From an uncultured Rhizobiaceae group bacterium (GTDB lineage Bacteria; Pseudomonadota; Alphaproteobacteria; Rhizobiales; Rhizobiaceae), in the NCBI GenBank assembly GCA_937951455.1, contig CALFBU010000344.1, forward strand, positions 1 through 13,127: a stretch of DNA of 13,127 nt. Direction: 5' to 3'. A program made the position numbers and the translations under genes. Positions 1-8,147 of the stretch are shown piece by piece; positions within the stretch are counted from its first letter, which is position 1; every line of letters begins with the position of its first letter. The notes below the pieces were generated by a model. That model saw only the letters and a program-made list of their open reading frames with translations. It was not told the origin of the DNA and ran no database searches.

Positions 1-486
1 GGTGCCCATGAAAAGCTGGATCTTTACATCCATTGGCCATCACTGTCTGGCTATCAGGACAGTCTTTCATCAGATTTCAATGATTCTACTGACAATAAAA
101 ATCTCGTTTTTATATCCATTGAGCCAAGAAACATGACCTACGACATGTCAGGGCGTGTTGCACCAATTTATGCGCAATTTTTTGAAGGCAATGCTGAGCC
201 AACCCAAAGTGGACTTGTTAGACAAGGATTGAGTGCAAAGGGTGGATTTATCGATGAAGATTTATATTATGCAGCCTCTAGCCCCTACCCCTTTGCAACG
301 CGCTGTGTAAGAGAAGTGGCCTCAACAACACCATTCTGCATCAGGGACATTCACGTAGGCAAAAACCTGATGCTGACGTATCGTTTTCACAAGAAATATC
401 TTGGTGACTGGATTGAACTGGAACAGTCTATCAGCGCTTTAACCAAATCCATGATTGTCAGCCCATCGATAACCTTGGCAGATTAA
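1..486 (+). CDS. Hypothetical protein, C-terminal part (5' end outside window)
   Basis: The frame is open from base 1 (Gly-Ala-His-Glu-Lys-Leu) to a TAA at 484-486, giving 161 codons. It clearly continues upstream, so the Met at 133 is not needed as a start. I do not recognise a named family. The visible part looks like a soluble domain with short conserved-looking blocks: YIHWPSL near the left edge, SIEPRNMT around codons 40-47, and a C-terminal LTYRFHKKYLGDW block. Two cysteines about 13 residues apart (RCVRE and PFCIRD) could form a disulfide if the protein is exported. No membrane segment is visible in this part. An N-terminally anchored periplasmic protein conserved next to DUF3126 and cysE in rhizobia is my best guess, from memory only. 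The stop shares a TTAA with the stop of the convergent DUF3126 gene. Confidence 0.7.
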   Translation, partial: GAHEKLDLYIHWPSLSGYQDSLSSDFNDSTDNKNLVFISIEPRNMTYDMSGRVAPIYAQFFEGNAEPTQSGLVRQGLSAKGGFIDEDLYYAASSPYPFATRCVREVASTTPFCIRDIHVGKNLMLTYRFHKKYLGDWIELEQSISALTKSMIVSPSITLAD

Positions 487-698
487 ACCTGATCCAGATC
501 AATATCCAGAATTGCCATTGAGAAGCTGAACGAGCGCTCGCCCTCATCTTCGTCAAGATAGATGACACCCAAAAACTCCTCGCCCTTATAAACTTCACAA
601 GAGTCTGTTTTCTTTGGACGTGGTTTGACGGTCAAATGTTCATTGCCAAAAACAAACTTGAAATAGGCATCTAGTTTTTTGATTTCTTCAGGTGTCAC
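483..698 (-). CDS. DUF3126 family protein
   Basis: This small acidic 71-residue protein matches the DUF3126 family, short alphaproteobacterial proteins of about 70 residues often found beside cysE. It begins with MTPEEIKKLDAYF and continues through a basic VKPRPKK patch and a YKGEEFLGVIYLDEDEGE core. The function of the family is unknown. The start is GTG (698-696), supported by GGAGA 8 nt upstream. It lies downstream of cysE on the same strand with an 87-bp gap, and I see no clear terminator between them, so co-transcription with cysE is plausible. The stop overlaps that of the convergent upstream gene by 4 bp. Family assignment is fairly confident; function is not assignable. Confidence 0.85.
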   Translation of the reverse strand: MTPEEIKKLDAYFKFVFGNEHLTVKPRPKKTDSCEVYKGEEFLGVIYLDEDEGERSFSFSMAILDIDLDQV

Positions 699-785
699 GA
701 AAGTATCTCCAGCGAGTGATTTGTTGCATTGCTTTTTGCACGGCTAATTGAGCAGTGTAAAGTGATTAGCGCTCAGGATTGCAGA

Positions 786-1607
786 TTAACTTTTATCTTC
801 AGCCAAAATCTGGTTCATGGTGCGTGATGGCTCTGAACAACCAGCCACATTGACCACTTTGCCAGGAATACCTGCTACGGTTACTTTTTCTGGCACATTT
901 TTAATTACCAATGACCCAGCTGCAATACGGGAACAATTGCCGACCGTAATATTGCCAAGCACCTTTGCTCCAGCGCCAAGCAATACGCCATTGCCGATTT
1001 TTGGATGGCGATCTTCCATTTCCTTGCCCGTACCACCCAGGGTGACACTGTGTAGAATTGAAACATCATCGCCGACAACCGCTGTCTCACCCACTACAAG
1101 ACCTGTTGCATGGTCGAGGAATATGCCTCTACCAAATTTGGCTGCCGGGTTAATATCCGTTTGGAAAACCTGTGAAGAACGCGATTGCAGGTAAAGGGCA
1201 ATATCTTTGTTGCCGTGGTTCAAGTTCCAATGCGCGAGACGATGTGTCTGTATGGCGTGAAACCCTTTGAAGTAAAGAATGGGATCAATAAAGCGACTGC
1301 AAGCGGGATCACGATCATAGACCGCAGCAATATCGATGCGAAGAATCTCTGACCACTCGGGCCAATCCTCCCGCATTTGCTGGAAGCTTTGACGCACAAG
1401 ATCTGCTGAAAAATCGCGATTGTGAAGACGTTCGCCAATCCGGTAAGTCACCGCATCTTCAAGCGAAGACTGGTTTAAAATCGTATTGTAGATGAACGAG
1501 GACATCATCGGCTCTTTTGCAACAACGGCTTCCGCCTCTTTGCGAATGGCTTCCCAGACAGGGTCTATCTTGGGCGTTTCATTGTTTTTGAGCTTTGCAG
1601 TTGTCAT
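786..1607 (-). CDS. cysE: Serine O-acetyltransferase
   Basis: CysE transfers acetyl from acetyl-CoA to L-serine, giving O-acetylserine, the first step of cysteine synthesis in the cytoplasm. The length of 273 residues is typical. The N-terminal helical SATase domain spans about residues 15-115. The left-handed beta-helix of hexapeptide repeats spans about 150-250. By alignment from memory with the E. coli enzyme, the catalytic Asp-His pair is D165/H166 (LDHATG), the second active-site His is H201 (DRHPKI), and the serine-binding Asp is D100 (YDRDPA). The SVTLGGTGKE block at 187-196 binds CoA. The C-terminal tail (252-273) is where cysteine feedback inhibition acts in this family. The ATG start has AAAGGA about 8-9 nt upstream. 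DUF3126 follows on the same strand. A candidate promoter lies between this gene and the hydrolase. Confidence 0.96.
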   Translation of the reverse strand: MTTAKLKNNETPKIDPVWEAIRKEAEAVVAKEPMMSSFIYNTILNQSSLEDAVTYRIGERLHNRDFSADLVRQSFQQMREDWPEWSEILRIDIAAVYDRDPACSRFIDPILYFKGFHAIQTHRLAHWNLNHGNKDIALYLQSRSSQVFQTDINPAAKFGRGIFLDHATGLVVGETAVVGDDVSILHSVTLGGTGKEMEDRHPKIGNGVLLGAGAKVLGNITVGNCSRIAAGSLVIKNVPEKVTVAGIPGKVVNVAGCSEPSRTMNQILAEDKS

Positions 1608-1636
1608 CGACTTAATCCTTTGAAACAGACTTTCAA

Positions 1637-1664
1637 ATATAAGCCATCAGACCATTAGAACAAG
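1637..1664 (-). promoter_or_regulatory. Candidate cysE promoter
   Basis: On the minus strand CTTGTT (1664-1659) is followed after 16 nt by TTATAT (1642-1637). This resembles the alphaproteobacterial housekeeping pattern CTTGAC-N17-CTATAT, with 5 of 6 bases at the -10. It sits about 30 nt upstream of the cysE ATG, leaving room for the ribosome-binding site. It is judged by eye only and competing alignments exist. Confidence 0.35.
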
Positions 1665-1674
1665 AGCAATATTT

Positions 1675-1690
1675 GTAAACAATCGTAAAC
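1675..1690. repeat. Direct repeat GTAAAC-AATC-GTAAAC upstream of cysE
   Basis: Two exact GTAAAC copies (1675-1680 and 1685-1690) are spaced 10 bp start to start, one helical turn. They lie just upstream of the candidate cysE -35. The arrangement suits a regulator binding one DNA face, but short AT-rich repeats arise by chance. Confidence 0.3.
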
Positions 1691-1698
1691 TGGCGACG

Positions 1699-2442
1699 TT
1701 AGGTCAGAAAATCGAGCACTTCCTGCTTGTAAACCTTATCGCCAACCGCGTTCATATGATTACGCTTGGGGATTGGTACATAATGCCCATTGGGTATGAT
1801 CGCGGCCAGTTTATTGGCATCCATGGCGACGGTATCCTCTGTGCCAACGATGACCATGGTTTCAGGGTTCAGGGCTTCAAAAAGCGCTTTTTCGATGTAA
1901 GAACGCCCGCCCATGATGCAGGCCGCCAAGGCTTTTAAATCGCTTTTAGTGGCTTTTGCAAAATATCGAAACTCGGTTCCTATTTTGGTTGTTACGGCTT
2001 CATCTGTTTTAGCGACAAGACCATCGTAGATTTCTGATGAATCAAAACCGCCTTCAATCATGTTGTATCCATTACCAGCAAGTATCAGCTTGTCGATCAA
2101 TTCAGGATGGCGCGAAGCAAGCGTTGCGGAAATTCTGGCACCCATGGAATACCCCATAACATGGGCTTGGCTGATCTGGAGGTGTGCAAGCAATGCTGCC
2201 GCATCATCCGCCATTTTCTCCAGCAGATAATCATCTTGGCTATAAAACTTTTGGCTTTCGCCATGGCCTCGATTGTCGATGGCAATGACGCGGTAACCGC
2301 TATCGATGAGAAGTTGGGTCCAGCCGACATTTATCCAATTCGTATGTGCATTTGAGGCAAACCCATGGATAAGCAGGACGGCATCCCCCTCGCCTTCATC
2401 AAAGTAAGCGATTTCTGCGGTATCAAGCTTGGCAATATTCAT
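1699..2442 (-). CDS. Alpha/beta hydrolase
   Basis: This is a 247-residue cytoplasmic alpha/beta-hydrolase-fold protein. The oxyanion-hole HGF motif is at residues 26-28. The nucleophile elbow GYSMG places the catalytic serine at S99. The likely acid is D203 (VGTEDT) and the histidine is H229 (KRNHMN). A DNRGHGES block at 56-63 is typical of the family. The substrate cannot be told from sequence; esterases, lactonases and C-C hydrolases share these features. I chose the ATG at 2442 because the protein then begins just before the first beta strand, as is usual. The longer frame needs a TTG at 2502 with no Shine-Dalgarno and would run into the divergent promoter region. The ribosome-binding site for the chosen start is weak. 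cysE lies 91 bp downstream on the same strand. Confidence 0.88.
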   Translation of the reverse strand: MNIAKLDTAEIAYFDEGEGDAVLLIHGFASNAHTNWINVGWTQLLIDSGYRVIAIDNRGHGESQKFYSQDDYLLEKMADDAAALLAHLQISQAHVMGYSMGARISATLASRHPELIDKLILAGNGYNMIEGGFDSSEIYDGLVAKTDEAVTTKIGTEFRYFAKATKSDLKALAACIMGGRSYIEKALFEALNPETMVIVGTEDTVAMDANKLAAIIPNGHYVPIPKRNHMNAVGDKVYKQEVLDFLT

Positions 2443-2528
2443 GGATTTACTCAAAATTTTCTTTGCATCGTCTAAACAATCTTTTAGAAGACTATTACAC
2501 AAAAAAGCAAATGCATAAGGATATTGTT
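2443..2528. promoter_or_regulatory. Divergent intergenic region, hydrolase / zinc-finger gene
   Basis: These 86 bp separate two divergent start codons and so should carry promoters in both directions. No convincing -35/-10 pair stands out. The region is AT-rich and contains a perfect inverted repeat, TCTAAA-CAATCT-TTTAGA (2471-2488), a possible operator. AAGGA at 2517-2521 is the ribosome-binding site of the plus-strand gene. Confidence 0.4.
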
Positions 2529-2774
2529 ATGGCCGAAACATCAGTTGCACATTTTCAAAATGACCAGGGTGTCGAAGTCATTGAAGTAGCTGTAAAGGAA
2601 TTCATGTGCTGTGGCGCAAGTGCTCCTTATGACCATCCGCATGTATTTCTGGATATGGGCAGCGATAGCGAGATTATCTGTCCGTATTGCTCAACGGTTT
2701 ACAGATACGCAAGCGACCTCAAGGGCCATGAGACACGCCCTGAAGGATGCACCTTCAAAGACGAAGCAGCTTAA
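2529..2774 (+). CDS. Zinc-finger domain-containing protein (zf-CHCC type)
   Basis: This 81-residue protein carries a single zf-CHCC zinc-binding domain. The predicted ligands are C27, H36 (DHPHV), C51 and C54 (CPYC). The spacing C-x8-H-x14-C-x2-C closely matches mitochondrial complex I subunit NDUFS6, the family's best-known member. Alphaproteobacterial homologues are therefore plausible accessory subunits or assembly factors of NADH dehydrogenase; for this protein that is inference. The ATG at 2529 is preferred because AAGGA ends 7 nt before it. An in-frame ATG at 2511 and a TTG at 2463 lack a Shine-Dalgarno. The FAD monooxygenase follows 28 bp downstream, so the two are probably one transcript. 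Confidence 0.88.
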   Translation: MAETSVAHFQNDQGVEVIEVAVKEFMCCGASAPYDHPHVFLDMGSDSEIICPYCSTVYRYASDLKGHETRPEGCTFKDEAA

Positions 2775-2802
2775 GATTGCTGCTCAAGGTCGTTATTCCT
2801 AA

Positions 2803-3975
2803 ATGACCCGTTACAAGATTATTATCAGCGGTGGTGGTATCGCAGGCTTAACTGCTGCACTTTGCTTGGCTAAAGCCGGACATCGCGTAAACGTATCTGA
2901 GCGATCTACCGCCCCAAGCGCGCTTGGTGCCGGTATTCAAATTTCACCGAATGCTTTTCACGTTTTAAAAACGCTGGGTCTGAGTGGCAAGCTGCTTTCA
3001 GCAGGCACAGCCCCTTCTGCCATCATGATGATGAATGCGATGAACGGTAAAAATCTCGCACGACTCCCGCTTGGCTTTTACATTGAAGACACCCATGACG
3101 CACCTTATCTTGTGCTTCACCGTGCTGATTTACAAAATATTCTGTTCGAAGCGTGTGATGCACATCCTGATATTACCATGACTTATGGCGCTAAAATCAT
3201 AGATGCTGCGATCCATGAAAATGGCGCAACCGTCATGACTGAAAGAGACGGCAGTACAAATGAACATTTATGCGATATTCTGATTGGTGCAGATGGCATT
3301 CATTCCTGTGTGCGGCATGATATTCTGGACCTGCCAAAGGCAGTTTATACTGGTAAAATTGCTTGGCGCGCGCTTATTCCCGCAAACCAGGTGAAGCTTT
3401 CTGGCGCGATGTCTGATACTTATGTATGGCTTGGCTCAAAAGCGCATGCGGTTACATATCCAGTGCGTAATGGCGAATACCTGAATATCATCGCGGTGAC
3501 CCAAGAGCGAGACGAAGCAAAAGCCAAAGAAATATCCAAGGACAAACTGCTAGATAAATTCGCGCACTGGAGCGATGATTTTAAAGCCTTGCTTGAACTT
3601 GAGGCCGATTGGTCTGGATGGCCGCTTTATGAGACAAGGCACATTGATTGCATGGCGGAGAGAAGCGTAGCCCTTATTGGTGATGCAGCTCATGCAATGC
3701 TGCCCTTTGCCGCTCAAGGTGCAGCGCAGGCCATCGAAGATGCAGCTGTGCTTAGCAAGTGCTTGTCCACTGGCAATCATAAGCAAGACGCACTCAAAGC
3801 GTTCGAGAAGGCCAGACTGCCGCGCGTCAAACGTGTTGTGAAGACTGCGCGAAGAAATGGCCAGATTTATCACTTATCCGGCATTGCGGCCACTGCACGC
3901 AATCTAGGCATAAGCAATAATTCCGGAGAAAAACTACTGGCAAAACAGGACTGGATTTATCGGTGGCAGGTTTAA
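2803..3975 (+). CDS. FAD-dependent monooxygenase (salicylate hydroxylase/UbiH-like)
   Basis: This is a 390-residue group A flavoprotein hydroxylase, which would use NAD(P)H and O2 to hydroxylate an aromatic or quinone-like substrate. Three class signatures are present. The Rossmann GGGIAGL motif is at residues 10-16, with E33 at the end of strand 2 for the FAD ribose. The GADGIHS motif at 162-168 contacts FAD and NAD(P)H. GDAAHAMLPFAAQG at 293-306 binds the FAD pyrophosphate and ribityl. The C-terminus ends in DWIYRWQ, as in many salicylate-hydroxylase-like proteins. No membrane segment is seen. The substrate is unknown; salicylate, 6-hydroxynicotinate-type and ubiquinone-ring hydroxylases all look alike here. 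The Shine-Dalgarno is weak (AAGG 13 nt upstream), which suggests reinitiation after the zinc-finger gene. The stop overlaps the stop of the convergent DUF2459 gene by 4 bp. Confidence 0.9.
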   Translation: MTRYKIIISGGGIAGLTAALCLAKAGHRVNVSERSTAPSALGAGIQISPNAFHVLKTLGLSGKLLSAGTAPSAIMMMNAMNGKNLARLPLGFYIEDTHDAPYLVLHRADLQNILFEACDAHPDITMTYGAKIIDAAIHENGATVMTERDGSTNEHLCDILIGADGIHSCVRHDILDLPKAVYTGKIAWRALIPANQVKLSGAMSDTYVWLGSKAHAVTYPVRNGEYLNIIAVTQERDEAKAKEISKDKLLDKFAHWSDDFKALLELEADWSGWPLYETRHIDCMAERSVALIGDAAHAMLPFAAQGAAQAIEDAAVLSKCLSTGNHKQDALKAFEKARLPRVKRVVKTARRNGQIYHLSGIAATARNLGISNNSGEKLLAKQDWIYRWQV

Positions 3976-4655
3976 TGATAAACCCAATTATGCAGCAGCA
4001 AACTATAGGTTGTTGGTGTCCATAGCCCTGTTGAAACGCCTGCCCTACTCAAAGCTTTCGAGACCCAAACGTTGCATGGGTTGAATATATGAAAGCGCCC
4101 TACCGCTTCATAAAACAAATCGCCGTAGCCAAACGTTGCACCTGGCAACACCATTGGTTTCCCGTTTTCTTTGCTAAAACTTTCAAGCATAAAACCGATC
4201 ATGCGTTCCAACCCGGCTTGTGAAATGGCAATTGGAACTGTATTATCAGACTTGCTGATATCCCCACCTGGCGCGACGTGCATCACTGAAGCATCACCGG
4301 TTGCTGCGCGCCATATCGTGGCAAAGTCCATGTCGGAATATTCGGCTGTGCTGGTATAAAAATCGCGAGAACCCCAGCCAATAATCAGATATTTTAAATT
4401 TGGATTATCGAGTGGAAAACCATCTGCTTTCAAGAAGCCAAATTGCTCACGACTTACAGCATCGACTGGAATGGCAATATCAGCATGCAATGCATTTGCG
4501 GTTAAATATATCGTCCTGTCGCGCACTTCGTTGTTATGGCTAACCGTTTTGACTGAAGGAATAATTCCTCCTAGCAATGCGGCAAACAAATATAAAACCA
4601 CAATAAAAAAAGGGACTGCGATTAACAGCCCCAATCTTTTCACTGCCTTACCCAC
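3972..4655 (-). CDS. DUF2459 / TIGR02117 family membrane-anchored protein
   Basis: This 227-residue protein has one N-terminal membrane segment (about residues 8-32) and an exported domain. Family-like blocks are TIYLTANALHADIAIPVD (about 48-65) and YLIIGWGSRDFYTST (about 89-103), followed by a C-terminal PCNVWVSKALSRAG segment. It resembles the TIGR02117/DUF2459 family, first noted near urease genes and without an established activity. The GTG at 4655 begins 2 bp after the aapP TAA, so it looks like the last, translationally coupled gene of the aap operon. A second GTG four codons later is an alternative start. No terminator separates it from aapP, and its stop shares a TTAA with the convergent monooxygenase gene. 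Whether it has any role in amino acid uptake is unknown. Confidence 0.82.
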   Translation of the reverse strand: MGKAVKRLGLLIAVPFFIVVLYLFAALLGGIIPSVKTVSHNNEVRDRTIYLTANALHADIAIPVDAVSREQFGFLKADGFPLDNPNLKYLIIGWGSRDFYTSTAEYSDMDFATIWRAATGDASVMHVAPGGDISKSDNTVPIAISQAGLERMIGFMLESFSKENGKPMVLPGATFGYGDLFYEAVGRFHIFNPCNVWVSKALSRAGVSTGLWTPTTYSLLLHNWVYH

Positions 4656-4657
4656 TC

Positions 4658-5431
4658 TTAGTGAAGAATTTGGCTCAAGAACAACTTCGTACGCTCGTGT
4701 TGAGGATTGTCGAAGAAAGCTTCCGGCTCGTTTTGTTCAACGATTTGGCCTTCATCCATGAAGATAACACGGTTAGCAACCTGACGTGCGAAGCCCATTT
4801 CGTGGGTCACACAAATCATAGTCATGCCGTCTTCGGCCAAGCTCACCATGGTCTCAAGCACTTCCTTGATCATCTCCGGATCAAGCGCTGATGTTGGCTC
4901 ATCGAACAACATGATGCGTGGGTTCATGCAAAGCGAACGGGCAATTGCCACACGCTGCTGCTGACCGCCTGAAAGCTGACCAGGATACTTCAACGCTTGC
5001 TCAGGTATTTTCACTTTTTCGAGGAAATGCATCGCGATTTCTTCGGCTTCCTTTTTTGGTGTCTTACGGACCCAAATTGGCGCAAGTGTACAATTTTCCA
5101 GAATGGTCAGATGCGGGAAGAGATTAAAGTGTTGGAACACCATGCCGACTTCGCGGCGCACTTCGTCGATCTTTTTCAAGTCGTTGGTAAGTTCATTACC
5201 ATCAACAATGATTTGACCTTTTTGATGCTCTTCCAGACGGTTGATACAACGGATCATGGTTGATTTACCGGAACCGGATGGCCCTGCAACCACAATACGC
5301 TCGCCGCGCATGACTTTCAGGTTGATGTCTTTCAACACATGAAAATCACCATACCATTTGTTCATGCCATTGATTTCGATGGCGACATCGGTTTCAGAGA
5401 CTTCCATTTTTTTCTTTGTAGCTTCAGCCAT
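4658..5431 (-). CDS. aapP: General L-amino acid ABC transporter, ATP-binding protein
   Basis: AapP is the cytoplasmic ATPase that powers import through the AapQ-AapM channel. Its 257 residues match the usual length. All nucleotide-binding elements are intact: Walker [10 protein letters not shown] (50-58), Q-loop Q100 (VFQHFN), ABC signature LSGGQ (153-157), Walker B IMLFDE with E178 as catalytic base, D-loop SALD (181-184), and switch His H210 (VTHEMG). The family is the polar amino acid uptake ATPases (GlnQ/HisP-like). The order after aapJ-Q-M identifies it as AapP rather than GlnQ. The ATG is 8 bp after the aapM TAG, and AGGTAG, overlapping that stop, serves as Shine-Dalgarno, consistent with translational coupling. 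Confidence 0.95.
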   Translation of the reverse strand: MAEATKKKMEVSETDVAIEINGMNKWYGDFHVLKDINLKVMRGERIVVAGPSGSGKSTMIRCINRLEEHQKGQIIVDGNELTNDLKKIDEVRREVGMVFQHFNLFPHLTILENCTLAPIWVRKTPKKEAEEIAMHFLEKVKIPEQALKYPGQLSGGQQQRVAIARSLCMNPRIMLFDEPTSALDPEMIKEVLETMVSLAEDGMTMICVTHEMGFARQVANRVIFMDEGQIVEQNEPEAFFDNPQHERTKLFLSQILH

Positions 5432-5439
5432 AATTATTA

Positions 5440-6846
5440 CTACCTATGTGACGTGTTGAGACGGTCTTCCATATAGATGGAATATCGCGACATTCCAAAA
5501 CAGAAGAGGAAAAAGATAAAGGCACAGAAGACATAACTTGTCATTGCCTGCACGGGCGTTGCCCAAGTTGCGTCCGAGTGGGACAGATTGATCATACCGA
5601 GAAAATCCAACAGACCGATGATCGACACCAGCGTTGTATCTTTGAACAGACCAATAAATGTATTCACGATGCCAGGAATAACGATCTTAAGCGCTTGTGG
5701 CATGATGATCAGACGCATGGACTGCCAGTAGTTCAGACCAACGGCCATCGCGCCTTCGTATTGACCTTTTGGCAAGGCTTGCAGACCACCACGTACCACT
5801 TCCGCCATATAGGCAGATGAGAAGAGCGCCACACCGATGAGCGCGCGAAGCAATTTGTCGAAGGTCACACCATCGGGCAAGAAGAGCGGCAGCATTACCG
5901 ATGACATGAATAGCACGGTAATCAAAGGAATGCCGCGCCAGAACTCAATGAAGATAACCGAGAAGAGGCTGACGGCCGGCATGTTCGAACGACGACCAAG
6001 TGCCAGCAAGATACCCAAAGGAAGCGCTGCCACGATACCGGTAACGGCAATGACCAGAGTCATCACAAAACCACCCCAGCGGTCTGTTTCAACCGGCTCA
6101 AGGCCAAAGTCTACTGACATCACGAAAAGGACGAGTGCCAAGACAGCCATACCGATTGCAGTTCCAACTACAGCAGGAATTGGATCGCTTTCAGTGCCCT
6201 TCATATATGCAGCCACGAGACCACAAATCACTAAGGTAAGGATTAGGAAATCCACCCAGAACTTAAGTGTTGAAGGCTCCATGATTGCTTCTGGAAGAAG
6301 AAAACCATTCAGACCAAGATTGCCGCCTGAAAGAAGTACGAAAGATGCAACAGGGAAAATACCGAGCATGAAAATCAGGTTCTCACGCTTGAAGGGAAGG
6401 TTCGGCATTAATAGCGGTATCAAGCCTGCAAAGAACATAAACAGCGTAATGTTTACGCGCCATAGTTCTGCATCCGGATAACGTCCATAAATAAAGAGTT
6501 TCAGGTATGCGCCGACATAAGGCCAACAAGCAGCTTTCCAGCCTTCTGGCAGCTCACCACCTTGGGCAACGGTTGCACACGCCAGTCTATCATCACCAGA
6601 CCAGACAGCGTCTGTAAATATCCACTGGATTAGGCCTGGTATGGTCAAATACAGAATATAGCCTGCGAACAAGGTGAGTATCGTATTGGGGATATTCAAA
6701 AACAGGTTTTTGCGCATCCAGCCAAGCACACCCGATTCATTGACAGGGGGTGCCATTGCTGGAGCCAATTCTTTTCGAACGAAAGCAACTTCAAGCGCTC
6801 CGGTTTCGGCGCGGTTCATGGAAGTTTGTGAATCAATATCAGCCAT
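5440..6846 (-). CDS. aapM: General L-amino acid ABC transporter, permease AapM (enlarged)
   Basis: This is the second inner-membrane permease subunit of the Aap importer, 468 residues. The C-terminal transporter domain (about 255-462) carries the EAA loop with [14 protein letters not shown] (349-362) and a downstream MPQAL that docks on AapP. The N-terminal part contains the extended region typical of AapM: a hydrophobic segment (about 51-77), an exported loop with [11 protein letters not shown] and [13 protein letters not shown], then [11 protein letters not shown]. Recalled rhizobial AapM proteins are about 380-390 residues. Most of the excess here is a stretch at about 176-248 with two additional hydrophobic segments (about 197-214 and 224-246) before the conserved PVETDRWGG. 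The ATG is preceded by AGGAA, which overlaps the aapQ stop, so translation is probably coupled to aapQ. Confidence 0.93.
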   Translation of the reverse strand: MADIDSQTSMNRAETGALEVAFVRKELAPAMAPPVNESGVLGWMRKNLFLNIPNTILTLFAGYILYLTIPGLIQWIFTDAVWSGDDRLACATVAQGGELPEGWKAACWPYVGAYLKLFIYGRYPDAELWRVNITLFMFFAGLIPLLMPNLPFKRENLIFMLGIFPVASFVLLSGGNLGLNGFLLPEAIMEPSTLKFWVDFLILTLVICGLVAAYMKGTESDPIPAVVGTAIGMAVLALVLFVMSVDFGLEPVETDRWGGFVMTLVIAVTGIVAALPLGILLALGRRSNMPAVSLFSVIFIEFWRGIPLITVLFMSSVMLPLFLPDGVTFDKLLRALIGVALFSSAYMAEVVRGGLQALPKGQYEGAMAVGLNYWQSMRLIIMPQALKIVIPGIVNTFIGLFKDTTLVSIIGLLDFLGMINLSHSDATWATPVQAMTSYVFCAFIFFLFCFGMSRYSIYMEDRLNTSHR

Positions 6847-6854
6847 GATTTTTC

Positions 6855-8051
6855 CTATCGCTCTACAAGTGAGTTTTTGGCGTTATACCAGTTCATGAAT
6901 AACGACGTTATCAAAGACAGTGCGAGATAAGTCAGCATGGTCATGCCAACGATCTCTACAGCTTGACCAGTTTGGTTCAAGGCAGTACCGGCAAACACAG
7001 CCGTCAAATCAGGATATGCAATCGCAACCGCCAGAGACGAATTCTTTGTTAGGTTCAAATACTGGCTTGTCAAAGGTGGAATGATCACGCGAAGCGCCTG
7101 CGGTATGATGTTTAAGCGAAGCGTTTGACCGGGACGAAGGCCAAGCGCATAGGATGCTTCTGTTTGGCCACGGTTCACCGCAAGAATACCTGCGCGCACA
7201 ATCTCGGCTATGAATGCTGCCGTGTAGAGTGATAAGGCAAGAATAAGCGCGATAAACTCAGGAATAACGCGCATACCGCCTCTTGGTCCAAAGTTACCAG
7301 CGGTAGGATATTCCGTCGAAATAGGTTGCCCCATTATGAAATATGTCAGGAGCGGCAAGCCTATGATTAAGCCAAGACCTGTCCAGAATACCGGGAAACG
7401 CTCACCTGTCGCCATCTGTCGCTTCTTGGCCCAGCTTTTTATGACGAACGTAATAACTAGCCCGATTAGCAATGCCCAGCCTATCAAACCAGCACCATCG
7501 GCTGTTACAAATTTTGGAGCGAATAGACCCTTGGTATTGAGAAAGCCCAAAGCACCAAGGTCGATTGAATCCTTTGCCAATGGCAAGGTTGCCAAAACGC
7601 CCTTGTACCAAATGAAAATTTGCAGCAACAAAGGTGTATTGCGCATGATCTCCACATACCAATAGGCAATTTTGCTGATAACCCAGTTATTGGAAAGACG
7701 CGCAACGCCCATTACAAAGCCAATAATCGTGGCAAAGAATATGCCAATCACAGCAAGGACAAGGGTGTTTTGAAGTCCTACCCAATAGACTTGCAGAAAT
7801 GATGAACTTGAACTGTATTCAAGGAATGGCGAAAAATTAAGCCCGAAACCTGATGATGTGCTAAGAAATCCAAAGCCTGATGCAATGCCCGCATTTTTCA
7901 GATTTGTTGAAGCATTATCAATCATGCTCCAGACAACCCACACCAGGAAGATTATCAATATTACCTGAAATACAATTGATCTGAATTTCGGATCGTTAAG
8001 AAGCTTTACCTTCGGCTTCTCATCCCCAGTCGGCATATCGGTTACAGCCAT
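6855..8051 (-). CDS. aapQ: General L-amino acid ABC transporter, permease AapQ
   Basis: AapQ is an inner-membrane permease subunit that pairs with AapM to form the amino acid channel. Its 398 residues match the family. A first membrane helix lies at about 25-45, followed by an exported loop containing FGFLSTSSGFGLNFSP, which is characteristic of AapQ. The permease domain starts near residue 92 (GLQNTLVLAVIG), with VEIMRNTPLLLQ at 133-144. The EAA loop EIVRAGILAVNRGQ (283-296) with IIPQAL (315-320) contacts AapP. The ATG is preceded by GAGGGAAT, a good Shine-Dalgarno. A hairpin terminator after aapJ lies upstream in the same transcript, so aapQ is probably expressed by read-through at a lower level than aapJ. 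Confidence 0.95.
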   Translation of the reverse strand: MAVTDMPTGDEKPKVKLLNDPKFRSIVFQVILIIFLVWVVWSMIDNASTNLKNAGIASGFGFLSTSSGFGLNFSPFLEYSSSSSFLQVYWVGLQNTLVLAVIGIFFATIIGFVMGVARLSNNWVISKIAYWYVEIMRNTPLLLQIFIWYKGVLATLPLAKDSIDLGALGFLNTKGLFAPKFVTADGAGLIGWALLIGLVITFVIKSWAKKRQMATGERFPVFWTGLGLIIGLPLLTYFIMGQPISTEYPTAGNFGPRGGMRVIPEFIALILALSLYTAAFIAEIVRAGILAVNRGQTEASYALGLRPGQTLRLNIIPQALRVIIPPLTSQYLNLTKNSSLAVAIAYPDLTAVFAGTALNQTGQAVEIVGMTMLTYLALSLITSLFMNWYNAKNSLVER

Positions 8052-8147
8052 ATTCCCTCACCTGTTGCACTTCCGGAACTGCGCATTAAACGCGTTCAAC
8101 GGTTTGCTAAAAACTTTTCTTTTATTTTACGGTCTAATGCCACAACT

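Noticed and set aside
2443..2502. A 20-codon N-terminal extension of the alpha/beta hydrolase from a TTG at 2502.
   Set aside because: No Shine-Dalgarno, a rare start codon, and it would fill the divergent promoter spacer; the ATG at 2442 fits the fold.
2463..2528. A longer zinc-finger protein starting at TTG 2463 or ATG 2511.
   Set aside because: Neither has a Shine-Dalgarno, while AAGGA is well placed for the ATG at 2529.
5837..6481. A 214-codon plus-strand open frame opposite aapM.
   Set aside because: It is the antisense shadow of a well-supported membrane protein gene; its product is a low-complexity mix of Lys, Arg, Thr, Ser and Pro with no start signal.
8067..8082. Near-perfect palindrome GCACTTCCGGAACTGC between the attenuator and aapQ.
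   Set aside because: It has no loop to fold as RNA, one mismatched pair, and no promoter beside it that would make it an operator.
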